Source: Crocodylus rhombifer (Eukaryota > Chordata > Crocodylia > Crocodylidae). Taken from it: a stretch of 64,000 nucleotides of DNA. Below the pieces are notes generated by a model. It was not told the DNA's origin and made no database searches. It saw nothing but the letters and a program-made list of their open reading frames with translations. Positions 1 to 10,559 of the stretch are shown in pieces. Numbering within the stretch: the stretch's first letter is position 1; each line of letters opens with the position of its first letter. The translations under genes and the position numbers were made by a program. The stretch is taken from the NCBI GenBank assembly GCA_038503035.1, contig JAVSML010000974.1, positions 71,336 through 135,335 on the forward strand, given 5' to 3'.

Positions 1-3000
1 CTAATGAGCCTACTTGTGCAGAAGTAATTCTAGTTCATCTTTAGCTTTCCAGCACTGGGTATTGTGACAGGCTCCTGAGATTTATTAATCCAATCTAGTA
101 CAGTTTGGAGCAATACTCTGGGCCAGATTCTCACTTGATATGGACCTGTGTCAATGTATTATACTCATTGATGCTATGCCATTTACATGAGCTGGAGATT
201 TGCTCCTATATATGCAGAACAACTGGCATTTTTCCAGTTGTGGCAGATCACAACAGCAAGCACTGTACCACCAATAACTAATTTATATGAACAAGAAGAT
301 AAACACATGCATATAATTCATTGCCTCCAGGATGTGCCACCATGGATAAGATGGGGAGGTAAAGAAAATGTGGTACAAAAGGAATAGGTGAGGATGGAGG
401 TTTAGCTTGTGCATAATAGTCCCTATGCTATTTGCTATGTGGAAGCAAAGGCAATGTGGAAATGTAGTGCACTGGTGATAATGTCATCAGGTGGAAAATA
501 TATGTCCACATATATTCAGGATTAGGTGTCACTGGAACTGACAGAAGAGACCAGCACTGGAGCCTGCAGCAAAGACTATTGTGCTGAGTACACATCTTTT
601 TTTGGAGTGTGTAATTGTGCAAGACAATCATTCTTCATTGTAGATAATGTCAGTGTATGCGGGGTAAAATCCCAGTGTATGTCTCAGCCAGCAAGGCCTT
701 AGCTGAAAAGCTGATGATTCGTTTGCCTGGGAAACTATTAGTTCTTTGGCTTTTATTTATTTATTTATTTTATTTTAAAGCAGTAGTGTCATAATGTAAC
801 CCCCATAGTGGGATTTGCCTTTCAAAAAGTTATATGCTTCAGTGTGTCAAATGGTTGTTTGATCTAATTGGGATTTTCTGCATGCAAAAGGATAGCTAGA
901 CGGGTAACTGAATGTTTACACATCTACATACCCCAAAGCAGATGCGTTTGCAATTGTATGTAAGATTTATGCATGCAGGTACATGCTTAACTTTCTGAGA
1001 AATAGGCTGTCTGTAATTTGAGATATTTTTGGAGAAACTGCCTGAGAAATATAAGCAATGTGCTCAGAGTTGCTCTTAGGTTCACAGTAGAGTTCTTCTC
1101 ATGAGTGCTTCTCATCTGCACTAGCTTGCTAAGTACCCCCATGTATGCAGGCAGCACATCACCCAGTCCCGTAGCCTAGTTTCAGTGCTGCAAATATTGT
1201 TGACTATACCCACAGCTCAACTCTGCTGGCCCAGGGTTGTGCCTACTAGGCATCTTCTCATTGCTCTTTCTGCTGGATCTGAACAGGGAAAGAGCCACCA
1301 CCATGACTACGTGAACAAAGATAAAAGCAGCAAGTGGTACAGGAGATACAGAAGCAGATATGGTGGCAGTAGGGCAATACAGGGCTCCTCCTCCTACCAG
1401 GTTCACAATCTAGACACTCCCATCTACCCAGTCTCCACCCTGGATAGGTTCTGGCCTTACTTGGCTTCTACCCAGCTATTCCAAGCAGCACTCTGTCTTC
1501 CACACATACCGTCGCCACCTCACAGAACTATTTAAATTTTCCCATGAAGCCTTCTGTCTGCTGCCAGCTTCATTTTCTCTGATATGCTCTTTATAATCCC
1601 ATTTTTTCGTACAAACTTGTCTAATCCAGCTATGCTCTTAGACACCTAACAGCTTTCTTTAGTTGTTTCCCAGGCTCTGTTGCCATCTCTACCAGGCCAC
1701 AAAACAGCTGCAAGCTGCTCCCCTAGCTGTCCCTACCTAGTATCCACTACCTTCCTTCAGATATCTTTCAGCACCCAATCACTTGCCATAGCAGCCACAT
1801 TTTGTATAGCTACAAATCTTCTCCTTGCCTTGGATGCTGGATTGACCTTAAACTCAAGTTTCTGATCATGCCTGGAAATGATATGCAAATGTGTAAAATA
1901 GTCAGTGAATCACAGTTTTACTTGCAAATAATTGCTATTAAATATTATGCCGGGGGGGCAGGATGCACAGAATTTGCTTGGTGGCTCTGCAGCAAGTCCT
2001 GATGTTGGGCTGTGCCAGGGGTTGGCCAGCCATTTTGTATATCTATTTGCCAAAATGCTGGGTGGCCTTGGACTGTTCTGCTGAATTTAGGTTCAGGCTT
2101 ATATTTTGCAGACTCTCCCTTTATCCCTTTCTGATAGCAATGAGACATGACAGTGTTGCAGTGCCCTCTTCAAGACGTGGCTTTTGGGAATCTGTTGTGT
2201 TTGCTTTTTCTTTCTTATGTGCTTGAATTTAAAGATGATAAAAGGGTTTGAATTGGCAGTCCCAGATAAGGACTCTCCTCCCTTGCTGAGGGAGTCTGTC
2301 ACTAGAAAAGGGACAGTCTTGCTTCAATTTATCAGTTGGTCCTTTCTACATAGGTAGCACCACTAAAAGCTTTAGGTAGCACTAGTGAAAGCTGCCCACA
2401 TAGCTGCTGGTGTACCTTGCTCTTTCCCCTTGAGATGGCTCTTTTATCCTTCCCTCTACTTGGTCCCCTATACTCTACTGTAAATTCTGTCTCAGCATGG
2501 GTAGAGATTTATTTTCTCCTGATCCTGTAAATCCAGAGCAGCTCCTTGTCCTCTGTAGTAGGTAGGATTTTATTTTGTCTTCATGGCATAGACTGTGGGG
2601 TGTTCTACCACTCCTGCTGCTGCCATGGGAAGCCTAGTCCAGCATCTTACCCTGCTGGACATGCTACCCCTACCTGCTCACATTTGCATGTTCTGCTTTT
2701 CTGCCTGCTTTGCCAGACTGATGCATGCTCAGTTCTGATTCTGGGCCAAGAGAGAGACATGCACTACCTGGAGTCAGTGCCACCTGCTGTGGCTGTTTGG
2801 ATGGGACCGGACATCAACTTTAAAAACTATGTATGTGGTGCTGGAGTTTATATAATGGATGCCAGTTGTGATTGTGCCTTGTATGTTGTGAATGCTTGTC
2901 CACTGGGAGCTAGATAGCGATTACAAGGTTAGTTCCGTGTGGGACACCAAGGAAACAGCAGATGGTAACAATTTCTGAATGCTGCTGAACACCTCTAGGT

Positions 3001-4344
3001 TTGAACAGTGACTGTCTCCCCTTGTCTGGTTCCCAGTCATCCAGGCCACCTGTCAGCTGTCATTGCATTGCTGCATGAAATTTCTCATTGTGAATTTTAA
3101 CAAGGACAGATTCAGTTATTTTAAAGACAGATTATGTTATCAGAGAGAGCATCATTGTCTGAAAGGGAGGGGATTTTTAGAGGGCTTCAAATCTAGCAGT
3201 TCTTAGAAACTTCCCACCTGTATATATGTAGCTGTGTTCTCTCTGACTATTTTCTGTGTATACAAATGCTTTCAGATGAATTGATGAGTCAGCACAGTCA
3301 ACATCCACTACAAAACTCTCCAAATGAAGCCCACTCACAAGTAATTATTTCTGAAGGTTTCTTGTGCCCCATCTCTTTTTCCCTGGGCTCTCCATTACCT
3401 TTGCCCTGTGACTTCATTAGGATTTACAGCAGCACTGCTTGTCTTGGGGAGACTCAGGAAGCTGTGGCAGGCTCTCCGCAGAGCACAACCTGCCGCTGTT
3501 GCCCATTAAACTGGAGGCATCTGCCATCCTGATGACCCTGTGCAAGGTCACATTAATATTCTGCATCTGGTTCCCCTTGCACTGAGCCCTGGCTACGTCT
3601 CAGCTTGATGCTTTGAGATCTTTAAAAAGAAAAAGTAAGAAGTCATTGCAGCTAGTGCTGCAATAACAAAATTTAAATACTAGGCAGTAATGTTCCAAGA
3701 ATGAAAAGGAAGAGTCATGATCCACTTAAGCCTCCTGTTTTAGCTGTCCCTTTACTACATGGTAGCAATTGCTAGCAGCCAGCATTTCTTTAGCATTTCC
3801 AATAACCCAAAGGTACCGTTGTGTAAAACAAAATAATAGTGATAAAACCATTTTACCCAAGGTTACATTCTCTCCTGCAGCCTGAGTCTGTGCATTGTGT
3901 CCATCATTAGCACTGAGGGGACTGAAGCACAACACCATAATGAGACAACCCAGCGTTGCCCCTGAGTGCTCCTCATTTACCACACACCAGGCTAATTCTC
4001 ACCGTACTGATTATGCAGCTGGGTTTGGAAGCTCATCTATTTCTCAGCTTGACTTACCCCAGCACAGAGGGACACAGATGGTTTCCACTGAAGTGCTGGC
4101 ATCAGGCTGAGGGTTTTGTGGGAGGACTCCACATGTGCACTGTGGCCACTCCCTGCTTTGCTGATCTTGGTTGTCTTGGTGAGAACTCAAACTGTGAAAG
4201 ATTTTACCTACCCTTTCCTCTTACCTCACCAAAATAAAACGTGTAGTTTGAACCTCTTTTTCTTTCTTTATTTAATTTTGGTGCTTATTTTATTGTGATA
4301 TTTCATACTTTCACTGTTTCTGGAGATGATCCTAAAGGCTGATG
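1..4344. other. Unassigned non-coding sequence
   Basis: I found no gene, terminal-repeat pair or recognisable retroelement domain in this stretch. Open frames are short (at most about 120 codons), have no family signature and overlap on both strands. A short TTTA-rich tract lies near 750-770. It ends at the ATAG target site of the downstream endogenous retrovirus. Confidence 0.6.
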
Positions 4345-4348
4345 ATAG
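4345..4348. repeat. ERV target site duplication, left copy (ATAG)
   Basis: ATAG directly abuts the TG of the left LTR and recurs at 10845-10848 directly after the CA of the right LTR. The match marks a single integration event with no later rearrangement of the ends. Confidence 0.85.
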
Positions 4349-4825
4349 TGTTGCCGGCACAAGGTGCCTGAGGGAGGCAACAGTTTGGGTTCGTTGCCCG
4401 GTGTGCGTCGCGCCAATAACCACACGGGGGGGAGGGGGGGAAGAAGCAGACAGAGCTTATTTGAGCTCAAGTAAAAGGCGCAGGGAGACTGTATAGTCTC
4501 AAATCCCGCGCGCCTAGCCCTGCAACAGTGTATTTTTATACCCTGGTCAATTTTCTGCAGTGGTTTTCCACCAGCTGGCCCCCCTCTTCCTCCCCTTTCC
4601 CTCCTCCCTTCTCTCTCTGAGCGGTGCCCTTGCATTCCACAGATAACAGTTTCAGCTTGCCTGTTTTCCAGAAGGACAGGAGGTTACAGGCGCCAAAGAA
4701 AGGGTTACAAAGGTAGGGCAAGGGGGGGCCCTGGCTCGCCTGGGCCTAGAGCAGAGAGGCTTCATCGACACTCGTGGTCTTCCATCCCTCTGAGTTACCT
4801 AGGGTTATGCCCAGTGACACCAACA
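4349..4825 (-). repeat. 3' LTR of the endogenous retrovirus
   Basis: This 477-bp copy of the LTR lies directly after the polypurine tract in proviral direction. The TATA box is kept (4540-4531), but the polyadenylation signal reads AATAAG (4461-4456) where the 5' LTR has AATAAA. The envelope reading frame runs on into its U3 end. ATAG just outside, at 4345-4348, is the target duplication. Confidence 0.95.
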
Positions 4826-5426
4826 ACTCCCCCCTTTGAGAATACTCAACAAAGTTTTGGCTGAGTTTTCTCATATTCTGAAGATAAAAAGCGATTGAGT
4901 GTTTGGGGATTGGGATCTTCAGTGCAGGGGTATAGTGAAGCGCTCGGGGAGGGGGATACACAGACTTTGCGCAGGAGGGCATTACAGCACACAATAAGAG
5001 GAGGGTAATTAAACACAACACAACACCGGTGACCAGGAGGTGAAGGATGCCCATTCCTAGGCCTCTGAGGTTGGGCAACCAGCTCCAGAGGGAATCAAAA
5101 ACAGTGGGTTCACGTTCCTGACTTTTCCACTGCTCAAAAGCCTGCTTGGCCGACAAAATGTGTTTGTTAATATCTTGGGAATTTTCTGGACTATAAGTAC
5201 AACATTTGTTCCCAATTAGAGCACATACCCCCCGCCCCCCCCGAGATGCTAAAACATAATCTAGAGCCTGACGGTTTTGAAGAGATAATAAACGGAATTG
5301 ATAAATCTCAGAGTTAAGGCTCTTTTCAATAGCTAAAGTGTCATTGGCAAATTTTGTAAGAAATGCAGAAAGTTGACGATACAGCTTGGCTAACCGGCCC
5401 ACTCCATACGACAGGAGAAAGATCAT
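4746..5426 (-). pseudogene. env: ERV envelope transmembrane subunit; surface subunit deleted
   Basis: The ATG at 5426-5424 overlaps the integrase stop (ATGA) and opens a frame that encodes only the transmembrane subunit. Visible parts are a coiled-coil heptad region, an LQNRQALDYVL segment at the place of the immunosuppressive-like motif, the disulfide motif CALIGNKCC (CX6CC, the type that bonds covalently to the surface subunit), a Trp-rich membrane-proximal part, one membrane segment of about 25 residues and a cytoplasmic tail. The frame runs on through the polypurine tract into the LTR. Between integrase and this part, room for a surface subunit (typically over 1 kb) and for most of a fusion peptide is missing, so env is internally deleted. 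I do not infer any present function. Confidence 0.85.
4826..4837 (-). promoter_or_regulatory. Polypurine tract
   Basis: On the minus strand AAAGGGGGGAG plus one T lies immediately before the TG of the 3' LTR. This is the usual position and composition of the plus-strand DNA primer of a retrovirus. Confidence 0.85.
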
Positions 5427-6331
5427 GCCAAATCTGTCTCGTGATGAATCCAGTTCTTGTGTCCGTCGACCTTTGCCACTGTGTGGGAAACTAATAGGAC
5501 AGGGTGAGGTCCTTTCCACTTCTCTTGGAGGGGCTCATCCTTCCAGGTATGAACGAGCACGGAATCCCCCAGCTGTAACGAGTGGACTGGAGCATCCAGT
5601 GGAAGAGGCTGCAAGTCTTTAGTGTACCTATGGAGAGAAGAAAGAACAGCAGACGGAGAGCACATATACCATGACAAAATATTACATCCTATTTCCCACT
5701 CCCCTGCTAGAACCGACGTCCCGTTCATAGGTCATGCCCTTCCAAACATAATCTCAAAGGGGCTAAGCCCTAATCTTCCCTTGGGGAGGGCACGAATGCG
5801 AAGCAGAGCAAGCGGCAAAGCATCGGGCCATCGCAAAGAGGCCTCCTGGCAGATCTTTAATAGATGACGCTTGAGGGTCTGATTTGTACGTTCTACTACA
5901 CCACTAGCTTGTGGTCGCCATGAAGTATGGAGTTTCCAGGGGATCTGTAAAGCATCTGAGATGTTTTGGATGATCTTTGAAGTGAAATGTGTTCCATTGT
6001 CAGATTCCATTCACTGGGGAAGTCCGAAGCGGGGAATAATTTCCCAGACGAATTTTAGAGCTACAGTCTTGGCTGTACAATTGTGACATGGAAAGGCTTC
6101 AGGCCATCCGCTGAATCGATCTACTATAACGAGGAGATACTTGAATCCTTGAGTTTGGGGGAACTCAGTAAAATCTATTTGCCAAACTAGTCCTGGGCCT
6201 AGGGTAGGTTCCAAAGTGGCTGGAGGTGCTGAGAGACTGGGTCGAGGGTTATTCTTTTGACAAATCGAACAGCTGGCCTGTATCTGGGAGGCCAGAGGTC
6301 GAAGTCCAGAGGTTAGAAAATATTTGTTCAT
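5423..6331 (-). pseudogene. pol: ERV integrase, with internal stop
   Basis: Integrase in the frame after the shift. It shows CSICQKN (second half of the HHCC zinc site), then the catalytic core with D in WQIDFTEF and D in SDNGTHF, and E in the ASGVVERTNQTLK region, giving a complete D,D-35-E set. A TGA codon (6013-6011) interrupts the frame just before the second catalytic aspartate. After an open core segment (6010-5732), the C-terminal SH3-like domain (LGDSVLVHTW, KWKGPHPVLL, WIHHETDLA) ends in TGA at 5425-5423. That TGA overlaps the ATG that opens the env remnant. Confidence 0.88.
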
Positions 6332-7262
6332 TTAACTGAGTGAGAGCTTCTCTTCTGGCGTGAGTAGTTTGATGTAGCCGTTGCAGCACCAGCCGGGTCA
6401 GGCTCTTTGGTAGGAGGATTTTCCCGTCAGTGGAGCAGAGCCATCCCTCCTTTTCTTGGAGACCAAGCTTATCGGCTAGTTCTTTTTCTTCATACGAGTA
6501 CTGGGGATCCGGGAGCTCCCCCACTGATGGAATGAGGGCATGCATATGGGTGTCAGCAGGTCCCGGCATCCTCAGGGTGGCAGCATTTTTAGCTTCTCTG
6601 TCCGCCCAGGTGTTAACCCTGGCTACGTCTTGATCCTCTTTCTGATGCGCCTTACAGTGCATTACTGCCACTGCCGAGGGAAGTTGAACAGCTTCCAGGA
6701 GTTGGAGAATTTGGGGTCCATACTTCACTGGGGAGCCTTGGGCTGTCAGCAGTCCCCTTTGTTTCCATAGGCCAGCATGGGCATGCAGTACTCCAAAAGC
6801 ATACCTAGAGTCAGTATAGATGTTGACCCGTGTCTCTTTTGACAGTTCTAGCGCCCGGATCAGGGCTACCAGTTCAGCAAGTTGAGCAGATGTTCCGGCG
6901 GGAAAACCCTTGGCCTCAACAACATCATAGAGGGTCACAACAGCATAACCTGCTCTCCTGTGCCCTTCTACAACAATGCTACTGCCATCAGTGTACCACT
7001 CACAATCAGCATTCAAAAGTGGCTGATCCTGTAGGTCTGGATGGCTGGAGTACTGTGCATCTATGATGTCTAGACAATCATGCTCTTCTTCTTCTGTTTC
7101 AGGTAAGAGAGTAGCTGGGTTAAGGGAGGGGCAGGGTTGCAGAGTCACTTCAGGGTTCTCCAACAGCTTAGCTTGGTACCGAGGCACCCGAGCCTGGGTG
7201 AGCCAGAGACCCCCCTTCGCGTCTAACAGAGCCTGGACCATATGAGGAGTATACACCTGCAC
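6249..7262 (-). pseudogene. pol: ERV RNase H and integrase N-terminal part
   Basis: One open frame of 337 residues covers the RT connection end, RNase H and the start of integrase. The RNase H catalytic set is readable: D92 in YTDGSS, E130 in AELVAL, D151 in YTDSRYAF and D221 in WADREAKN. A HxxxH pair (HQTTH, about residue 295) is the first half of the integrase HHCC zinc site. The frame then slips: its last 25 or so residues are out of register, and the CxxC half of the zinc site lies in the next frame. A frameshift near 6320-6331 explains this. Confidence 0.88.
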
Positions 7263-7300
7263 AACTCCTCCCAGCGTTAACTTTTCAGCTTCCCCAAGTA

Positions 7301-8460
7301 CTAGGGCAGTTGCCGCAACTGCTCGTAAACACGCTGGCCATCCCTTGGCAACTGGATCAAGCTGTTTGGAGAAATAAGCAACGGGACGTTTCCACGCCCC
7401 AACAATTGAGTAAGCACTCCCAGAGCCATCCCTTTTCGTTCATGCACATACAATTGGAAAGGTTTAGAAAGGTCCGGTAAACCCAGGGCGAGGGCTTCCA
7501 TTAGTTTCCTTTTTAGTATTTTAAATGCCTTGTCGGCTTCTGAAGCCCAATAAAAGGGGTCATGGTGTGCCCCTTTTACACAGTCATATAGTGGTTTTGC
7601 CCATAGTCCAAATTTGGGGATCCATATTCTGCAAAAACCTGCCATGCCAGGAAACGCCCTGAGCCACTTACGGTTGCTTGGGGTGGGAACCTGACATATA
7701 GCCTCCTTTCGCTCACTTGAAAGCTGGCGCTCCCCCTGTCTTCTGTGAAATCCCAGGTATCGTACTTCAGGGAGACCAATTTGAGCTTTATTTCGAGCCA
7801 CCCGATATCCTCAAAGTCTAATAAAGTTCAGGAGGCTTACAGTGGCGTTAAGGCAAGAGTTTAAATCTATGGCAGCAATAATAAATCATCCACATATTGT
7901 AACAAGAGAACTTCATGCTCATTATTCCACTCCTCCAAGTCTTTAGCTAAGGACTGTCCGAAAAGGGTGGGAGAGTTCTTAAATCCCTGGGGAAATACTG
8001 TCCAACAAAGTTGTTTCTTAACCCTTTTCTGTCCTCCCATTCAAAAGAGAATATCTCCTGAGAGGGGGTGTCAACTGGAATCGTAAAGAAAGCGTCTTTC
8101 AAATCAAGAACTGAGAAATGAGTATACTGCCCCCCTATGGAGGCCAGCAAGGTATATGGGTTTGGGACGAGGGGATGAATAGTTTTAACCATTTGTTAAC
8201 TGCCCTTAGGTCCTGCACCAGTCGATATGTGCCATCAGGCTTTAGTACAGGCAAGATAGGAGTGTTCCAGGCTGACTGACACTCTCGCAGTATGCCATAC
8301 TTTAGGAAACGGTCTATAGTCTCCTGCAGTCCCTCTCTGGCTTCCTTTTTGATTGGGTACTGCTTGATTCATACCAGACCTTTTCCTGGCAGTAGTTGGA
8401 TATTAATGGGGGTTTGAGGTGTAGCCTTTCCAGGGACCCCCCCTTGCCCACACCAAAGGG
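7301..8460 (-). pseudogene. pol: ERV reverse transcriptase, frameshifted
   Basis: Reverse transcriptase domain in at least three frame pieces. The fingers block with [13 protein letters not shown] is readable near 8280-8230. A one-base shift near 8190 is followed by the palm segment ending FSVLDLKDAFFTIP (8192-7947). The catalytic YVDD is present on the minus strand at 7896-7885, shortly after a GFKNSPTLF block. Thumb and connection follow in 7801-7301, including EVRYLGF and FCRIWIPKF. All catalytic aspartates I can see are kept; inactivation is by indels. The motifs match gammaretroviral RT. Confidence 0.88.
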
Positions 8461-8483
8461 TATACCCGGTCTTCCCACTGGTT

Positions 8484-8878
8484 TCACTCCGGGGGGGCGT
8501 TCATAGCTGAGGGTTCAATCGCGAGGGTCATTATCCATACATTTTCAGGGGGCAATGTGAGGGTTATTTCATCCTGGGTAAAATGCAGTGATGCACCTAA
8601 TCGACAAAGCAGGTCTCGTCCTAGCAGGGGTGTTGGGCAATCTGGAAGGTAGACCAATTTGTGAGAGAGAGCACATTCTGCAGGAGCATACACTGGGCAC
8701 TGAGTCTTTTTCCCGTGGCACTTACCACGGTGAGAGAGTCCGCTACGGGAAGTTGAAGAGGTTGATTTACAGCAGTCTGTGCCACCCCAGAGTCTACCAA
8801 AAAATCAATTTCTGAGTTCCCCACCCGCATTTTTACTCGGGGTTCCAGGGGTGGGGTGGTCCGTTTCCCCTGACACCC
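8484..8878 (-). pseudogene. pro: ERV protease, frameshifted
   Basis: Aspartic protease of the retropepsin family, fused in frame behind the gag amber codon. The first part (8878-8621) includes the active-site segment FLVDSGVAQTAV, with DSG where most retroviral proteases have DTG. The second part (8693-8484) is in another frame and carries the C-terminal block CPTPLLGRDLLCRLGA, which in gammaretroviruses spans the protease C-terminal helix. A frameshift in the overlap, about 8625-8690, separates the halves, so no complete enzyme is encoded. RT follows directly, as in a gag-pro-pol polyprotein. Confidence 0.85.
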
Positions 8879-8881
8879 CTA
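8820..8881 (-). promoter_or_regulatory. Candidate UAG readthrough signal with pseudoknot
   Basis: The gag amber codon is followed by GGG and, after a 6-base spacer, by CAGGGG (8872-8867), which can pair with CCCCTG (8851-8846). The loop contains CCACCC (8859-8854), which can pair with downstream GGGTGG (8826-8821). This forms an H-type pseudoknot. Murine leukaemia virus has the same layout: UAG-G, short spacer, pseudoknot. The pairing was found by eye; no folding energy was computed. Confidence 0.6.
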
Positions 8882-9187
8882 CTCCTGTCCTTCCACTGCC
8901 GTTACAGGAGTACAGTCTCTCCCTTTCTCTGGGCATTCATTCTTCCAGTGTCCCTCTTGCCGGCATAAGGCACACTGGTTCCGTCCCAGGCGTCTTTCTT
9001 GTGGGCCAGGGCGCCCGTGCCCACGACCCCTTATACTCCTGCCTCTCCCGCCTTCTTGTGGCCTTTCTCTGACTCCAGCCTGTACTGCTGCTACTAGCAT
9101 TCTAACTTGTCTCTTTTCTTCTTCTTCCTTTCTGAGGGTATACGCCCTGTTTGCAGTCTCCAGGATTTGTGCTACAGACATACCCAT
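8879..9187 (-). pseudogene. gag: ERV gag, capsid end and nucleocapsid
   Basis: Continuation of gag in the shifted frame. It starts with a capsid C-terminal helix (SVAQILETANRAY), then a charged EEEEKR stretch, a basic Arg/Gly-rich segment and one zinc knuckle CALCRQEGHWKNEC (CX2CX4HX4C). A single knuckle is the gammaretroviral pattern; most other orthoretroviruses have two. The frame closes with an amber TAG (8881-8879), and the protease lies downstream in the same frame, so the TAG is the gag terminator that such viruses read through at low rate. Confidence 0.9.
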
Positions 9188-10044
9188 TAAGCATTCCTTT
9201 TTTTGTAAGAGGTAAGATCCACAGGGTTGTTAGGATCTGCTAGGGGAACCACATCTGCCGGACCAGGAACATTGATGGGATCCCTTTCATGCCTCCATTG
9301 TGCTTCCTCCCTTGCTTTGGAAATAACTTGATTCCGCTCTACTTCAGATAATAAGGTTCGCATAAGGATATTACAATCATCCCAATCAGGCTTGTGACTA
9401 GCTAAACATCCCTCAAAGACAGAGATAAACTTACTCGGGTTAGTTGAAAATTCTCCAGCCTGTGCCTTAAAAGCCGACAGGTCCACTGGATTAAAAGGTA
9501 CACGGGTGTATACTTGCATGGTCTGGGCTGCACGCCCATCTGCCCCAGGCCGGGCTATTACAGTTTCAGTAAGTAAAGGATAAAATCCCACTGAGGGAGG
9601 GATCTCTGGAACCGGGGGCATCTGATCTTTATATGGTGGAGGTGTTAAAGCCGAAGGGGACGCCGACTCTGGCATTACAGTGGTTGGGGGGGAATCCTGA
9701 GACTCAACACTGACAAGTACCGATCCTGTCGGAGTCAAATTACACTTCTGCAAAATATCTGTCTTATTTTGTAAAGCCATAAACAATTGCGCATACAAAT
9801 GTTCATTCCACTTACCCGTCCACTGACAAAACAGGAGTAATTGGAGGATTGTATTGTAGTTAATTGACCCTTCCGGAGGCCACCTTTCCTGATCCTCCAG
9901 TTGATATTGAGGCCATTCCATTGTACAGAACCTTTTAAGATTATTTTTAGTCATTAAATCTGACTTAAACAGTTTCCAATTAGTCAGCATGCATTCTAAG
10001 GGTGTACACCATGCCCTGCCAACCGTACTCTGTCCCTGCCCCAT
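9187..10044 (-). pseudogene. gag: ERV gag, matrix to capsid part
   Basis: Remnant of the structural polyprotein. The best start is the ATG at 10044-10042: it gives the N-terminal MGQGQS, a gammaretrovirus-like myristoylation sequence, with A at -3 and G at +4. An in-frame ATG 24 codons upstream (10116) runs through the leader duplication and is less likely. The order seen is a matrix-like N-terminus, a proline-rich linker with a PPPY late-budding motif about 135 residues in, then a capsid region beginning near YTRVPFNPVD and containing the NPSKFISVFEG block that resembles other gamma-type capsids. The frame ends early at 9187. A run of seven A residues there moves the downstream nucleocapsid into another frame, which looks like a single-base length change in a homopolymer. 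Not functional as it stands. Confidence 0.88.
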
Positions 10045-10048
10045 ACTC

Positions 10049-10108
10049 CAGGGAGACACTGGGCGCCCCCAGGTCCTACAGGGAGACACTGGGCATCCCC
10101 AGGTCTTA
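10049..10108 (-). repeat. Tandem 30-bp duplication in the ERV leader
   Basis: Two 30-base units (10049-10078 and 10079-10108) differ at only a few bases. They lie directly upstream of the likely gag start and are read in the gag frame, giving a duplicated 10-residue stretch rich in Pro, Trp and Val. A candidate splice donor (GTAGGA after AAG) sits just upstream at 10142-10137. Confidence 0.8.
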
Positions 10109-10348
10109 ACGGGCAATGTTCAGACTGCTGAGCTTATCCTACCTTGTCCGAGGGACCGGTTCCACACCATTGCCCACGATCGTTTCTTCAGTATTTGAGC
10201 ACGTTGCACCGTTGTGCCCTCTGGGGTCGATCAAACCATGTCTCCGCCGAGGCCCCCGATGAAACCACCGGTGCGCGCTGGGCGTTGGTTGTTGCCGCAA
10301 GTTGTCGACCCCAGGAGGGATCCGGGCAAGGCGAAATGTTTGCCTCGA

Positions 10349-10366
10349 GCCCCACGTTGGGCACCA
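10349..10366 (-). promoter_or_regulatory. Primer binding site, tRNA-Lys(1,2) type
   Basis: Five bases after the 5' LTR, the minus strand reads TGGTGCCCAACGTGGGGC. This matches the tRNA-Lys(1,2) primer binding site used by Mason-Pfizer-type retroviruses (TGGCGCCCAACGTGGGGC) at 17 of 18 positions. The expected start TGG is present. A lysine primer is less usual for gamma-type elements, which often use proline. Confidence 0.85.
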
Positions 10367-10474
10367 AAAACTGTTGCCGGCACAAGGTGCCTGAGGGAGG
10401 CAACAGTTTGGGTTCGTTGCCCGGTGTGCGTTGTGCCAATAACCACACGGGGGCGGGGGGAGAAGCAGACAGAG

Positions 10475-10480
10475 TTTATT
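10475..10480 (-). terminator. LTR polyadenylation signal AATAAA
   Basis: AATAAA on the minus strand, about 70 bases downstream of the TATA box. The equivalent hexamer in the 3' LTR, the one that would end a proviral transcript, is AATAAG (4456-4461). Confidence 0.7.
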
Positions 10481-10549
10481 TGAGCTCAAATAAAAGGCGC
10501 AGGGAGACTGTATAGTCTCAAATCCCGCGCGCCTAGCCCTGCAACAGTG

Positions 10550-10559
10550 TATTTTTATA
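10550..10559 (-). promoter_or_regulatory. LTR TATA box
   Basis: TATAAAAATA on the minus strand within the 5' LTR, upstream of the AATAAA signal, in the order expected for U3 then R. The same sequence is kept in the 3' LTR at 4531-4540. Confidence 0.75.

Noticed and set aside
2546..2917. 123-codon open frame on plus strand
   Set aside because: Cys-rich composition but no family motif, no splice sites or start context of note; consistent with chance.
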